Source: Rhizobium rhododendri (GTDB lineage Bacteria; Pseudomonadota; Alphaproteobacteria; Rhizobiales; Rhizobiaceae). Taken from it: DNA of 64,000 nt. The translations under genes and the position numbers were made by a program. The notes under the pieces were generated by a model. It was not told the DNA's origin and ran no database searches. It worked only from the letters and a program-made list of their open reading frames with translations. Location of the stretch: the NCBI RefSeq assembly GCF_007000325.2, contig NZ_CP117267.1, positions 1-64,000 on the forward strand. The letters run 5' to 3'. This document shows, one piece after another, positions 29,096 through 37,654 of this stretch. Position 1 is the stretch's first letter. Each line of letters starts with the position of its first letter.

Positions 29096-30681
29096 GTCTC
29101 GTACGTAAATTTGCGACCGTCGGTGGCGCGACGCTCGGCAGCCGCATGTTTGGTTTCGCCCGCGAAACACTGATGGCGGCAGCGCTCGGTACCGGGCCGA
29201 TGGCCGACGTCTTCTACGCCGCCTTCCGTTTTCCCAACCTGTTTCGCCGGCTCTTTGCAGAGGGCGCTTTCAATGCCGCCTTCGTGCCTCTTTTTGCCAA
29301 GGAGATCGAGGCGAACGGCATCGACGGCGCAAAGCGGTTTTCCGAGGAAGTCTTTGGCGTGCTGTTTTCCGTGCTGTTCCTCATCACCGTGGTGATGGAA
29401 CTCTGCATGCCGCTGCTGGTTCGATTTGTCATCGCGCCGGGCTTTGCCGACGATGCCGACAAGATGTCGATCACGGTGCGCATGGCGGCAGTGATGTTCC
29501 CGTATCTGATGTGCATGTCGCTGACGGCGATGATGAGCGGCATGCTGAATTCGCTGCATCATTTCTTCGCTGCCGCCATCGCGCCGGTTTTCCTCAACGT
29601 GGTGATGATCGGCGCGCTGCTCTACGCGCTCTATGTCGGCGCGCCACCGCTTTCGACTGCCTGGTATATGTCCTGGGGTGTGCTGGTCGCCGGCATCCTG
29701 CAGCTGGCTGTCGTCTATTTCGGCGTGCTGCATGCCGGCATCTCGATCGGTATCCGCTTTCCGAAAATCACGCCCAACGTCAAGCGGCTGCTTATTCTGG
29801 CAGTTCCTGCCGCGATTACCGGCGGCATTACCCAGATCAACCAGATGATCGGCCAGGCCATCGCCTCCAGCCAGGAAGGCGCCATCGCCGCCCTGCAATA
29901 TGCCGACCGCATCTACCAGCTGCCGCTCGGTGTCGTCGGCGTCGCAGTCGGCGTCGTGCTGCTGCCGGAACTTGCCCGTTCGCTGAAGGGCGGCAACCTG
30001 CGCGAGGCCGGCAACCTGCAGAACCGCTCGATCGAATTCGTGCTGTTCATGACCATTCCCGCCGCCTTCGCGTTGTGGATCCTCTCCGACGAGATCATCC
30101 GGCTGCTCTACGAGCGCGGCGCTTTCCACGCGCAGAACACCGCCGTCGTCGGCGCTATCCTTGCCATCTACGGCATCGGCCTGCCTGCCTTCGTCATGAT
30201 CAAGGCGCTGCAGCCGGGCTTTTACGCCCGCGAGGATACGAAAACGCCGATGCGCTTTTCCGCTGTCGCCGTCGCTGTGAACTGCGCCACGGCGCTGACC
30301 CTATTCCCGCATATGGGCGCTCCCGGCATTGCAGTGGCCGAGGCGACGGCAGGCTGGATCAGCACGGTACTGCTGTTTGGCACGCTCCTGCGTCGCGGCC
30401 ACCTGGTGTGGGAATGGGCGCTGGCCCGCCGTGCCGCGCTGCTGGTCGTGGCCGCCTGCGTCATGGGTGCCGTCATCTTTTATCTGAAGCAGCGCTGGGC
30501 ACCCGAACTGGCGTCCAGTGCATCGCTACCGACCAAGCTCGGCACTCTCGGCTTGTTGATCGCCATTTCGATGGTTGTCTATTTCGCCACCGCCTTCCTC
30601 ATCGGCGGCGCAAATCTTGGCATGATTCGCCGAAACCTCAATCGCAAGCCGGTGGCAAAGGATGAGGGGCCTACAGCGTGA
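29092..30681 (+). CDS. murJ: Lipid II flippase MurJ (MviN)
   Basis: MurJ flips the peptidoglycan precursor lipid II across the inner membrane. The 529-residue product has about 14 hydrophobic helices and the family start [19 protein letters not shown], with [26 protein letters not shown] in parts, a strong MurJ signature. The start codon lies inside the glnD stop (ATGA overlap), so the two are translationally coupled, as seen in other alphaproteobacteria. Its last 11 bases overlap the convergent TetR gene, which begins the accessory block. Confidence 0.96.
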   Translation: MSLVRKFATVGGATLGSRMFGFARETLMAAALGTGPMADVFYAAFRFPNLFRRLFAEGAFNAAFVPLFAKEIEANGIDGAKRFSEEVFGVLFSVLFLITVVMELCMPLLVRFVIAPGFADDADKMSITVRMAAVMFPYLMCMSLTAMMSGMLNSLHHFFAAAIAPVFLNVVMIGALLYALYVGAPPLSTAWYMSWGVLVAGILQLAVVYFGVLHAGISIGIRFPKITPNVKRLLILAVPAAITGGITQINQMIGQAIASSQEGAIAALQYADRIYQLPLGVVGVAVGVVLLPELARSLKGGNLREAGNLQNRSIEFVLFMTIPAAFALWILSDEIIRLLYERGAFHAQNTAVVGAILAIYGIGLPAFVMIKALQPGFYAREDTKTPMRFSAVAVAVNCATALTLFPHMGAPGIAVAEATAGWISTVLLFGTLLRRGHLVWEWALARRAALLVVAACVMGAVIFYLKQRWAPELASSASLPTKLGTLGLLIAISMVVYFATAFLIGGANLGMIRRNLNRKPVAKDEGPTA

Positions 30682-31363
30682 CGACTGCCTGGGGCGACAG
30701 GGTTGTCTCGCGGATTTCTTCGAATGCCTGCCTTGCGGCGGGGCTGAGATAAGGGCGGAAAAGCGCGGATACCTGGTTGATACCCCAGTCCAGGTGCTCC
30801 TCTCCGAGCGCCGATACCCGCTGCTGCAGGTTGAGATACACGGCCCAGTAGGTGGCGACGATCCACACATTTGCCAGCAGAGGCGCCCTGTCGTCGGCTG
30901 GTACGGTGATCAGGGCCTCGCTTTCCATACGCTTCAGGATTTCGTCCAGCGCGTGGCCCATCAGCGTGCTGACACTCCGGATTGCCTCGGCGAGCGATGG
31001 AGCAACCGCAAGCAGGTCGACAAGGTCGCGAAACAGGAAGCGATAGTCCCAAACGAGCGAAAACCACTGGCGCAGAAGGCCGGGATAGCTCGCCGGATCG
31101 TTGGCAGGAGCGGAGTGCGCGCTCGTGACAAAGCCGGCCGCCGCCGTCTCGAACCCTGAAAACAGGCTGGTGATCAGCGACTCCTTGGTGCGGAAGTGGT
31201 AATAAAGGTTTCCCTCGTTGATCCCGACCATGCCGGCAATCTCGGCTGTAGTCACACGACCGGGGCTCTTTTCATTGAACAGCGAAAGCGCTGCGACCAG
31301 GATCCTGTCGCGCGTGGGCATGCGTTTCTTCGACTTTCCTGCCGGCAAATCACCATCGACCAT
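30671..31363 (-). CDS. TetR/AcrR-family transcriptional regulator
   Basis: A 230-residue regulator. The N-terminal helix-turn-helix is clear: RDRILVAALSLFNEKSPGRVTTAEIAGM followed by INEGNLYYHFRTKESLI (in parts), residues about 18-65. The remainder is an all-helical ligand-binding domain with WFSLVWDYRFLFRDL, similar in kind to the TetR_C domain of a proposed TetR-like group. I chose the ATG at 31363. It is divergent from a cytochrome P450 gene, and the 104 bases between carry two matching palindromes, so it very likely regulates both itself and the P450. Its 3' end overlaps murJ by 11 bases. Confidence 0.92.
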   Translation of the reverse strand: MVDGDLPAGKSKKRMPTRDRILVAALSLFNEKSPGRVTTAEIAGMVGINEGNLYYHFRTKESLITSLFSGFETAAAGFVTSAHSAPANDPASYPGLLRQWFSLVWDYRFLFRDLVDLLAVAPSLAEAIRSVSTLMGHALDEILKRMESEALITVPADDRAPLLANVWIVATYWAVYLNLQQRVSALGEEHLDWGINQVSALFRPYLSPAARQAFEEIRETTLSPQAVVTL

Positions 31364-31372
31364 ATCCGCCCC

Positions 31373-31401
31373 TTGCAAATATAAGGTATTCACCTTATTT
31401 C
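31373..31401 (+). promoter_or_regulatory. Predicted promoter of the cytochrome P450 gene
   Basis: TTGCAA at 31373-31378 and TATTTC at 31396-31401 are separated by 17 bases. The spacer is filled by the first TAAGGT palindrome, and the second palindrome would cover the start of transcription near 31408. On the minus strand, a TATATT overlapping the first palindrome could be the -10 element of the regulator gene. Confidence 0.45.
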
Positions 31402-31422
31402 TCTTTAAGGTAATCACCTTAA
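31382..31422. promoter_or_regulatory. Tandem operator palindromes for the TetR-family regulator
   Basis: Site 1 is TAAGGT-ATTC-ACCTTA at 31382-31397. Site 2 is TTAAGGT-AATC-ACCTTAA at 31405-31422. The arms are perfect inverted repeats, both have four-base spacers, and the centres are 24 bp apart. Two near-identical palindromes in the divergent gap beside a TetR gene are the classic operator arrangement. An extra CCTTAAGG is formed by the end of site 2. Protein binding itself is inferred. Confidence 0.8.
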
Positions 31423-31466
31423 GGTAGACGCTATCGCAGTTTCTGCGTTCGAACAAGGAGCCAGGC

Positions 31467-32852
31467 ATGCAAGCCGCAACCGCAGTGCCCTCATCGTCCA
31501 ACTTGCCGTTTATTCCCCGCCGGTCCACCGCCGCAGCAATTGTCGCGGTGATCAGAAATCCGCTGCAGGCCTTGCCCCCGCAAGTGTTCACGGAACGCGT
31601 GGTTTTCGCCAAGCGCGCCGGCAAGACTCATGTCTATCTCACCGATCCCGTCCTCATTCACGAAGCTCTCGTTGGCAATGCGGATGCGCTGAGCAAGGGC
31701 GAGAATGTGCGCAGGGCGCTGGGTCCGGCCCTCGGCGAAGGGCTTCTCACTGCCGACGGGTCGCACTGGAAATGGCAGCGACAGGCAGTCGCCGGCGCAT
31801 TTCGCCATGATCGGCTTGTCGAACTGCAACCCGCCATGATCGCAGCGGCGGAAACCACCCGGGACCGGCTTCTGGCAGCCGAGGGCAGCACCGTCGATAT
31901 CGGCCACGAAATGATGCGCACCACCTTCGACATTATCGTCGAGACCATGATGTCGGGCGGCCATGGAATCGACGTGGCGCGGGTCGAGCAGGGGATCACC
32001 GACTACCTGAAACCTAGCGGTTGGACATTCGCACTCGCCATGCTCGGCGCTCCGGAATGGGTTCCCTTTCCCGGTCGCGGCAAGGCGCGGGATGCAGTGG
32101 CGTTTTTGCGCTCGAGCCTCGCCAGGGTCATCGCCGAGCGCCGGGTTGCGCCCGATGCCCGTTACGACCTCGTATCGATGCTGCTCTCCGCCTCCGATCC
32201 GGAAAGCGGCCGTAGCATGAGCGACGGCGAAATCGTTGATAACCTCATGACCTTCATTACGGCTGGACACGAGACGACGGCGCTGGGCCTTGCCTGGACA
32301 CTCCATCTCCTGGCAAAGCACCCGGAATATGAGGCCGCTGTCCTCGCGGAAATCGCAACGGTGACCGGGGGAGGCCCGCTGCGCCCGGAACACGTCGCGA
32401 GGCTCGGCTACACCAGGCAAGTCTTCTCGGAGGCCATGCGGCTCTATCCGCCGGCTCCCATCATCACCCGGACGGCCTTGCGTGAGTTCGCACTGGGCGA
32501 ATTCAGGATCCCGGCAGGTGCGGATATCTACGTGCCGATCTACGCACTCCATCGTCATCCGTCGCTCTGGTCCGATCCCGAGACATTCGATCCCGCTCGG
32601 TTTGCCCCGGATGCCGCCAAGGCCCGCCACCGTTACGCCTACATGCCGTTCGGGGCAGGGCCACGGGTCTGTATCGGCAATGCTTTCGCCGTCATGGAGG
32701 CCGTCGCTATCCTCGCTGTACTCTTGCCAGCGCTGAGGCTCGGCAATCATGGTGCGGCAGATAAGAAGGCCATCATGAAAGTCACGCTGCGTCCCAAGGA
32801 AAACCTGATGATGGTCGTGCGTAAACGTGCCGCCCCGTCTCAGTCTTCATAG
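31467..32852 (+). CDS. Cytochrome P450
   Basis: A 461-residue soluble P450 without a membrane anchor. The I-helix oxygen-activation motif is AGHETTA near residues 265-271, the K-helix ExxR is EAMR near 322, and the heme-binding loop is FGAGPRVCIG with the thiolate Cys near 402. The C-helix WKWQRQ also fits. These features resemble the bacterial P450s related to CYP102/CYP4-like fatty-acid or alkane hydroxylases, but the substrate is unknown. No ferredoxin or reductase gene is adjacent, so electrons must come from elsewhere. AAGGAG precedes the ATG. Control by the divergent TetR regulator is likely. Confidence 0.95.
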   Translation: MQAATAVPSSSNLPFIPRRSTAAAIVAVIRNPLQALPPQVFTERVVFAKRAGKTHVYLTDPVLIHEALVGNADALSKGENVRRALGPALGEGLLTADGSHWKWQRQAVAGAFRHDRLVELQPAMIAAAETTRDRLLAAEGSTVDIGHEMMRTTFDIIVETMMSGGHGIDVARVEQGITDYLKPSGWTFALAMLGAPEWVPFPGRGKARDAVAFLRSSLARVIAERRVAPDARYDLVSMLLSASDPESGRSMSDGEIVDNLMTFITAGHETTALGLAWTLHLLAKHPEYEAAVLAEIATVTGGGPLRPEHVARLGYTRQVFSEAMRLYPPAPIITRTALREFALGEFRIPAGADIYVPIYALHRHPSLWSDPETFDPARFAPDAAKARHRYAYMPFGAGPRVCIGNAFAVMEAVAILAVLLPALRLGNHGAADKKAIMKVTLRPKENLMMVVRKRAAPSQSS

Positions 32853-33257
32853 GCGTTGCACGAAGCTGAAAGCGGTACAAATGCTATACGCAAGTTTCGT
32901 AATATACCAAGCTCAGGCGAGGATGCGGCTCGCTGCTGCCGCGCTCCATGGCAATGATTGCTGAGGACGCGATAAGGAGAGGGCTGCTTGATGCAGTACG
33001 ATTGGACAGGTGTCCGCACAAAAAGGGTAAGACGGTTTAAACAGGTCTCGCTGACACTCCTCAGCATGCTGATGCTCTATTGGGTGAGCCTGCAGATACG
33101 CTGATGTTGCCGCTTTCGTGCAGCGCTCGGTACTCCATCATGCCATGGGGGCGGGCGCCGTCATTGTTCACGATGCCGCACAGCCTGTGCGGATTGCGGT
33201 TATTTCCAGATGGGGCAGCGAGCCCTATTTCTACCTCCTGCTTCACAGGAGAAAGCC
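32853..33257. other. 405-bp gap between P450 and aldo/keto reductase genes
   Basis: The only candidate I can support in this gap is the 37-codon ORF at 32991-33104. The first 130 bases have no structure I can point to. The last 150 bases read through without stops in one plus frame (VLHHAMGAGAVIVHDAAQ and onward), but without a start, a ribosome binding site or a recognisable family. A good AGGAG site for the next gene lies at the end. Confidence 0.5.
32991..33104 (+). CDS. Possible 37-residue single-pass membrane protein
   Basis: A small ORF below normal annotation limits. An unusually good ribosome binding site (AAGGAGAGG) precedes the ATG by about ten bases. The product has a basic N-terminal half (RTKRVRRFK) and then a hydrophobic segment of about 15 residues (VSLTLLSMLMLYWVSL), the layout of a small inner-membrane protein with its N-terminus in the cytoplasm. 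It stands between the P450 and aldo/keto reductase genes on the same strand. I do not recognise a family. Chance is possible with a 37-codon frame. Confidence 0.45.
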   Translation: MQYDWTGVRTKRVRRFKQVSLTLLSMLMLYWVSLQIR

Positions 33258-34127
33258 ATGTCCGCTACCCATCAGCCAGACACATTCACTCTCGGCAGTC
33301 ACAGCGTCAAACGCATGGGCTACGGCGCCATGCAGCTTGCCGGACCCGGCGTGTTCGGGCCGCCCCGTGATCGTGACGCCGCCATCGCTGTGCTCCGCGC
33401 CGCTGTCGAGGCCGGGGTCGATCACATCGACACCAGCGACTTCTACGGTCCGCATATCACCAACCAATTGATCCGCGAGGCGCTTCACCCCTATGCCGAC
33501 GATCTGGTGATCGTCACCAAGATCGGTGCCAAGCGTGGCTCGGACGCATCGTGGAACCCGGCCTTCTCTGCTGCCGAGTTGACCGAGGCCGTGCACGACA
33601 ATCTGCGCAACCTTGGCCTCGATGTGCTCGATGTCGTCAACCTGCGCCTGATGTTCAGCGCCCATGGGCCGGCCGAAGGCTCGCTCGAGGCGCCCATGAC
33701 CGTATTGGCCGACCTGCAGCGCCAGGGCCTCGTACGCCACATCGGGCTCAGCAATGCCACCCCGACGCAGATTGCCGAAGGCCGGCGTATCGCAGACATC
33801 GTCTGCATCCAGAACATGTACAATCTCGCCCACCGCAGCGACGACGCGCTGATCGACGATCTCGCCCGCGACGGCATCGCCTATGTGCCGTTCTTTCCGC
33901 TTGGTGGTTTCAGCCCGCTGCAGTCCTCGGCTCTCGACAGCGTCGCTGCGAGCCTTGGCGCCACGCCGATGCAGGTTGCCCTTGCCTGGCTCCTCCGCCG
34001 CTCTCCCAACATCCTGCTCATTCCTGGCACCTCGTCCGTCGGGCATCTCAAGGAAAATCTGGCTGCTGCCGACCTTCAGCTTACCGAAGATGTCCTCAGG
34101 GCCCTCGACGGCGTGTCTGCTGGCTAA
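33258..34127 (+). CDS. Aldo/keto reductase family oxidoreductase
   Basis: A 289-residue NADPH-dependent reductase with the (beta/alpha)8 barrel of the AKR superfamily. Family features are GYGAMQLAGPGVFG near residue 22, the catalytic Asp/Tyr region DHIDTSDFYG, Lys in VIVTKIGAKRG, VRHIGLSNATPTQI, and the C-terminal cofactor segment LLIPGTSSVGHLKENLAA. The ATG at 33258 has AGGAG at good spacing. It resembles oxidoreductases used for small carbonyl compounds; the substrate is unknown. It belongs to the accessory-looking block with the P450. Confidence 0.93.
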   Translation: MSATHQPDTFTLGSHSVKRMGYGAMQLAGPGVFGPPRDRDAAIAVLRAAVEAGVDHIDTSDFYGPHITNQLIREALHPYADDLVIVTKIGAKRGSDASWNPAFSAAELTEAVHDNLRNLGLDVLDVVNLRLMFSAHGPAEGSLEAPMTVLADLQRQGLVRHIGLSNATPTQIAEGRRIADIVCIQNMYNLAHRSDDALIDDLARDGIAYVPFFPLGGFSPLQSSALDSVAASLGATPMQVALAWLLRRSPNILLIPGTSSVGHLKENLAAADLQLTEDVLRALDGVSAG

Positions 34128-34137
34128 GGCAAACTCG

Positions 34138-34166
34138 GGGCGCCGCACTGCAATGGTGCGGTGCCC
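34138..34166. terminator. Bidirectional hairpin between aldo/keto reductase and acetyltransferase genes
   Basis: GGGCGCCGCAC pairs with GTGCGGTGCCC over 11 bp with one G-U pair and a seven-base loop. It fills most of the 40-base gap between two convergent stop codons, which suits a shared terminator. Confidence 0.6.
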
Positions 34167-34167
34167 T

Positions 34168-34668
34168 CTAGCTGGATAGCCTCGCCCACCGCTCATGGTC
34201 GCGCCATTCGCCGGCGATCTTGAGGTATCTTTCGGAAAAGCCTTCGCGCTGAAATCCGGCTCGCCGCACCAGGGCCAGTGACGCAACATTATCCGGCTGG
34301 ATGTTTGCTTCCAGCCGATGCAAACCAATTTCCGCGAAAGCGTGTTTGCAGACGCTATCGACCGCCTCGGTCATGAAGCCTTTCCGCGAAAGCCCGGAAA
34401 TGCCGTAATAGCTGAGGTATCCGCTTCGGAACGCGCCCCAAACAATCTCGCTGATATTCACCACGCCGACGATGGAACCGCTTGCTCGCTCGCGTGCGAC
34501 GAAGCCGAGGTTGGGTCCGGTTATCGTCCTGGCGTACCACGCGTCGAAGCCATCCATATCCGTGAATGGAGCAATCCAGGGCGCATGAAAAGCTCTGCTC
34601 TTCCTGTTTGCCTCGATGAGGTCTTCAGCATCCGAAATATGGACGCGATCGATTTGAATGTTCGGCAT
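34168..34668 (-). CDS. RimJ/RimL-type GNAT N-acetyltransferase
   Basis: A 166-residue acetyltransferase. The layout GVVNISEIVWGAFRSGYLSYYGI, then SRKGFMTEAVDSVCKHAFAEIGLHRLEANIQPDNVASLALVRRAGFQREGF (in parts), is typical of the ribosomal-protein-alanine acetyltransferase-like group, with the acetyl-CoA loop slightly altered (GLSRKGF in place of QRGxG). The substrate may be a protein, peptide or small molecule. It converges with the aldo/keto reductase gene. Confidence 0.88.
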   Translation of the reverse strand: MPNIQIDRVHISDAEDLIEANRKSRAFHAPWIAPFTDMDGFDAWYARTITGPNLGFVARERASGSIVGVVNISEIVWGAFRSGYLSYYGISGLSRKGFMTEAVDSVCKHAFAEIGLHRLEANIQPDNVASLALVRRAGFQREGFSERYLKIAGEWRDHERWARLSS

Positions 34669-34807
34669 ATGCTTCCTTTAGTTCCGCCGACAACGCCCGT
34701 AAAGTATGGTGGCCGTCGATATCCCGACGACCCTTTGCCTAACTCGACGGTGGGCGTCCGCCCTAAGTAACCCACGACACCATCGTCCAGATAACAGAGA
34801 GCCCGAC

Positions 34808-35203
34808 ATGTCCGACCGATCCGTCTTTCTCGTCACCCTCGTTGTCGACGATTACGATGCTGCAAAGGCATTTTATTGCGACGCGCTTGGATTTGATTGC
34901 CAGCAGGATGAGGTGCAGGACGATGGCAAGCGCTGGGTCGTGGTGCGGCCTCCGGGCAAGGATGGGGCAGCGTTGCTGCTGGCGAGGGCGGAGGGTGAAG
35001 ATCAGCGTGCGGCAATCGGCAACCAAACCGGCGGTCGCGTCGGCTTTTTCCTGAAGACCAGCGATTTCGCCCGCGATCACGCCACCATGCTGGACAAGGG
35101 CGTCACCTTCCTGGAGGCGCCCCGGCGCGAAATCTATGGCACGGTCGCGGTGTTTGCCGATCCCTATGGCAACCGCTGGGATCTGATCGAGCATTCTGCC
35201 TGA
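34808..35203 (+). CDS. VOC (glyoxalase-like) family protein
   Basis: A 131-residue protein of the vicinal oxygen chelate superfamily. It begins with VTLVVDDYDAAKAFYCDALGFD and ends with FADPYGNRWDLIEHSA, standard ends of this fold. The middle has GGRVGFFLKTSDFARDHATML. The metal ligands seem incomplete, so a role other than catalysis is possible. It is 99 bases upstream of trpS and closes the accessory block. The ATG at 34808 is preceded by AGAGAGCCC, a weak site. Confidence 0.85.
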   Translation: MSDRSVFLVTLVVDDYDAAKAFYCDALGFDCQQDEVQDDGKRWVVVRPPGKDGAALLLARAEGEDQRAAIGNQTGGRVGFFLKTSDFARDHATMLDKGVTFLEAPRREIYGTVAVFADPYGNRWDLIEHSA

Positions 35204-35302
35204 GATCCCTCTTGCTCGGCAGGTTGTCGCCGTGCATAAGCCGCGATGTTGCAACATGGGCGGAAAAGCCCTGGGGCCTTCCACAAGCCTATTGAGGACG
35301 AC

Positions 35303-36367
35303 ATGACCGAATTCAAGAAACTCGTATTTTCCGGCGTCCAGCCGACCGGCAACCTGCATCTCGGTAATTATCTCGGCGCCATCAAGAAATTCGTAGCGCT
35401 GCAGGACAATAACGACTGCATCTACTGCGTCGTCGACATGCACGCATTGACTGCGCAACTCGTCCACGACGACATGCCTGGCCAGATCCGCTCGATTACC
35501 GCAGCTTTTCTCGCTGCCGGCATCGACCCCGAAAAGCATATCGTCTTCGCCCAGTCGTCCGTGCCCCAGCACGCCGAACTCGCCTGGATCTTCAATTGCG
35601 TTGCCCGCATCGGCTGGATGAACCGCATGACGCAGTTCAAGGACAAGGCTGGCAAGGATCGTGAAAATGCCTCGCTCGGGCTCTACGCCTATCCAAGCCT
35701 GATGGCGGCCGATATTCTCGTCTATCGCGGCACGCATGTGCCCGTCGGCGATGACCAGAAGCAGCATCTGGAGCTTGCCCGCGACATCGCCATGAAGTTC
35801 AACATCGACTACGCCGAGCACATCCGCCGCGCTGGCACCGGGCTTGATATCGTCGTTGGCGAACAGCCGGTGCATGCCTTCTTCCCGCTGGTGGAACCGC
35901 TGATCGATGGCCCTGCGCCGCGTGTCATGTCGCTGAAGGATGGCTCCAAGAAGATGTCGAAGTCGGATCCATCGGACCTGTCGCGCATCAACCTGATGGA
36001 CGACGAGGAGACCATCTCCAAGAAGATCCGCAAGGCGAAGACCGATCCGGATGGCTTGCCGAGCGAGATCGCCGGACTTGCCGGGCGCCCGGAAGCCGAC
36101 AATCTCGTCGGCATCTACGCAGCACTTGCCGACAAGACCAAGGCGGAGGTCCTCGCCGAATTCGGCGGCCAGCAGTTCTCGGTTTTCAAGCCGGCGCTGG
36201 TCGATGTCGCGGTTGCTACCCTGGCGCCGATCACCGGCGAAATGCGCCGGCTGATGGCCGACCCCGGTCATATCGATGCCGTGCTGCGCGATGGTGGAGC
36301 AAGGGCCCGGGCCCGGGCCGAAGTCACCATGCAGCAGGTCCGCGATATCGTCGGCTTCATCTCCTAG
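35303..36367 (+). CDS. trpS: Tryptophan--tRNA ligase
   Basis: TrpRS charges tRNA-Trp. The 354-residue class I synthetase has the HIGH-like motif [13 protein letters not shown] near residues 14-26 and the KMSKS loop [20 protein letters not shown] near residue 215. DMHALTAQ and [18 protein letters not shown] are also conserved. The ATG at 35303 follows a GAGGA site. murJ followed by trpS is a common order in rhizobia, so the six genes between them here look like an insertion or expansion. Confidence 0.97.
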   Translation: MTEFKKLVFSGVQPTGNLHLGNYLGAIKKFVALQDNNDCIYCVVDMHALTAQLVHDDMPGQIRSITAAFLAAGIDPEKHIVFAQSSVPQHAELAWIFNCVARIGWMNRMTQFKDKAGKDRENASLGLYAYPSLMAADILVYRGTHVPVGDDQKQHLELARDIAMKFNIDYAEHIRRAGTGLDIVVGEQPVHAFFPLVEPLIDGPAPRVMSLKDGSKKMSKSDPSDLSRINLMDDEETISKKIRKAKTDPDGLPSEIAGLAGRPEADNLVGIYAALADKTKAEVLAEFGGQQFSVFKPALVDVAVATLAPITGEMRRLMADPGHIDAVLRDGGARARARAEVTMQQVRDIVGFIS

Positions 36368-36380
36368 GTCACGTGTCCAG

Positions 36381-36409
36381 TCTCCTTCTCCCTGCTGGGG
36401 AGAAGGAGA
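36381..36409. repeat. Palindromic intergenic repeat of the common rhizobial type
   Basis: TCTCCTTCTCCC pairs perfectly with GGGAGAAGGAGA over 12 bp with loop TGCTG, 13 bases after the trpS stop. Sequences of this form (CTCC-TTCTCCCC palindromes) are dispersed between genes in many rhizobial chromosomes, so I call it a repeat, although it may also terminate trpS. I see only this clear copy in the window. Confidence 0.55.
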
Positions 36410-36455
36410 AGACGGGGGCTTGCAAAAATCGGCCATCACGTGTCAGAGTCCGGCC

Positions 36456-36947
36456 ATGGTATCACAGCGACTTTCACGGCTAGAAGGCCATCGCCGCAAG
36501 TTCATGGCGGTGATCGACGGCACTCCGGAATGCCAGCGTGCGGTGCACTACGCTGGCCGGCGGGCGAAGAATTCCAATGGCGGTCTGCTGCTGCTCTACG
36601 TCATTCCCGATGGTGATTTCCAGCAGTGGCTGGGGGTCGAGGAAATCATGCGCGCGGAAGCGCGCGAGGAGGCCGAAGCTGTTGTCGCCAAGGCTGCCCA
36701 GCTTGTGCGGGAAACCATCGGCATCGAGCCCGAAACGGTCATCCGCGAGGGCGATGTTGCGGAACAGCTGAATGCAGTGATCGACGAGGACCGCGACGTC
36801 GCCATTCTTGTTCTGGCAGCGGGATCGAACAAGGAAGGTCCGGGGCCGCTGGTATCGTCCGTCGCCGGTCGCTCCGCAGCCTTCCCGATCCCGGTCACGG
36901 TGCTGCCGGATTCGCTGACAAACGAGGAAATCGACGCTCTTTGCTGA
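36456..36947 (+). CDS. Universal stress protein (UspA family)
   Basis: A 163-residue UspA-fold protein. The nucleotide-binding core is RRKFMAVIDGTPECQRAVHYAGRRA at the start and ILVLAAGSNKEGPGPLVSSVAGRSAAFPIPVTVLP at the end (in parts), where the phosphate loop is less canonical than the usual GxxGxxxxxxGS. It is likely an ADP/AMP-binding stress protein. It stands between trpS and the Nfu-type gene on the same strand and may form an operon with neither. Confidence 0.88.
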   Translation: MVSQRLSRLEGHRRKFMAVIDGTPECQRAVHYAGRRAKNSNGGLLLLYVIPDGDFQQWLGVEEIMRAEAREEAEAVVAKAAQLVRETIGIEPETVIREGDVAEQLNAVIDEDRDVAILVLAAGSNKEGPGPLVSSVAGRSAAFPIPVTVLPDSLTNEEIDALC

Positions 36948-37062
36948 TCCCGTTGCCGATTTGTTGAGTGTGGCGGTCTTGATTGGTTGGCCGAAAAGGC
37001 CTATTTTCTTTTGAAGAGTTCTAAACGACGGACAGGCTCATGCCGCCGTCATGGAGATGACG

Positions 37063-37629
37063 ATGTTCATTCAGACCGAGTCCACGCCGAACCCCGCAAC
37101 GCTGAAATTCCTGCCTGGCAAGGTTGTCATGGAAAATGGCACGGCGGAGTTCCGCAGCGCCGCCGACGCGCAGGTTTCGCCACTCGCGGCCCGCCTGTTC
37201 ACCGTGCCCGGAGTCACCGGCGTCTATTTCGGCTATGATTTCATCAGCGTCTCCAAGGATGATCAGGAATGGCAGCATCTGAAGCCAGCTATCCTCGGCT
37301 CGATCATGGAGCATTTCATGTCCGGCAAGCCCGTCATGGGCACGTCCTCGGCATTGTCGGAAGTCACGGATGCCGATGGCGAGTTCTTCGCCGAGGGCGA
37401 TGAGTCCATCGTCTTGACGATCAAGGAACTGCTGGAGACCCGTGTCCGTCCGGCCGTCGCCCAGGATGGGGGCGACATCACTTTCCGCGGCTTCCGGGAT
37501 GGCACCGTCTTTCTCAACATGAAAGGCTCATGCGCCGGCTGCCCTTCGTCCACCGCCACGCTGAAGCACGGCGTCCAGAACCTCCTCCACCATTTCGTGC
37601 CCGAAGTGCTGGAAGTCGAAGCGGTCTGA
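37063..37629 (+). CDS. nfuA: NfuA-type iron-sulfur cluster scaffold protein
   Basis: A 188-residue Nfu protein that carries and delivers [4Fe-4S] clusters to apoproteins. The N-terminal Nfu_N domain (residues 1-90) starts MFIQTESTPNPATLKFLPG, a hallmark. The C-terminal NifU-like domain carries CxxC in KGSCAGCPSSTATLKHGVQ near residues 147-150 and VRPAVAQDGGDI. A GGAG site precedes the ATG at 37063. It is followed by tsaB 25 bases later and may be in the same transcript. MiaB, encoded downstream in this run, needs such clusters. Confidence 0.93.
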   Translation: MFIQTESTPNPATLKFLPGKVVMENGTAEFRSAADAQVSPLAARLFTVPGVTGVYFGYDFISVSKDDQEWQHLKPAILGSIMEHFMSGKPVMGTSSALSEVTDADGEFFAEGDESIVLTIKELLETRVRPAVAQDGGDITFRGFRDGTVFLNMKGSCAGCPSSTATLKHGVQNLLHHFVPEVLEVEAV

Positions 37630-37654
37630 TCGGGATTTTCCGGAAACGTCGAAA

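Noticed and set aside
33061..33246. 61-codon minus-strand frame ahead of the aldo/keto reductase
   Set aside because: It has no ribosome binding site and no recognisable features. The overlapping plus frame is equally open, so composition explains it.
34763..36439. 558-codon reading frame antisense to the VOC gene and trpS
   Set aside because: It is a shadow of trpS codons in a GC-rich genome. Its N-terminal PSPQQGEG stretch comes from the intergenic repeat, and no family match or ribosome binding site is evident.
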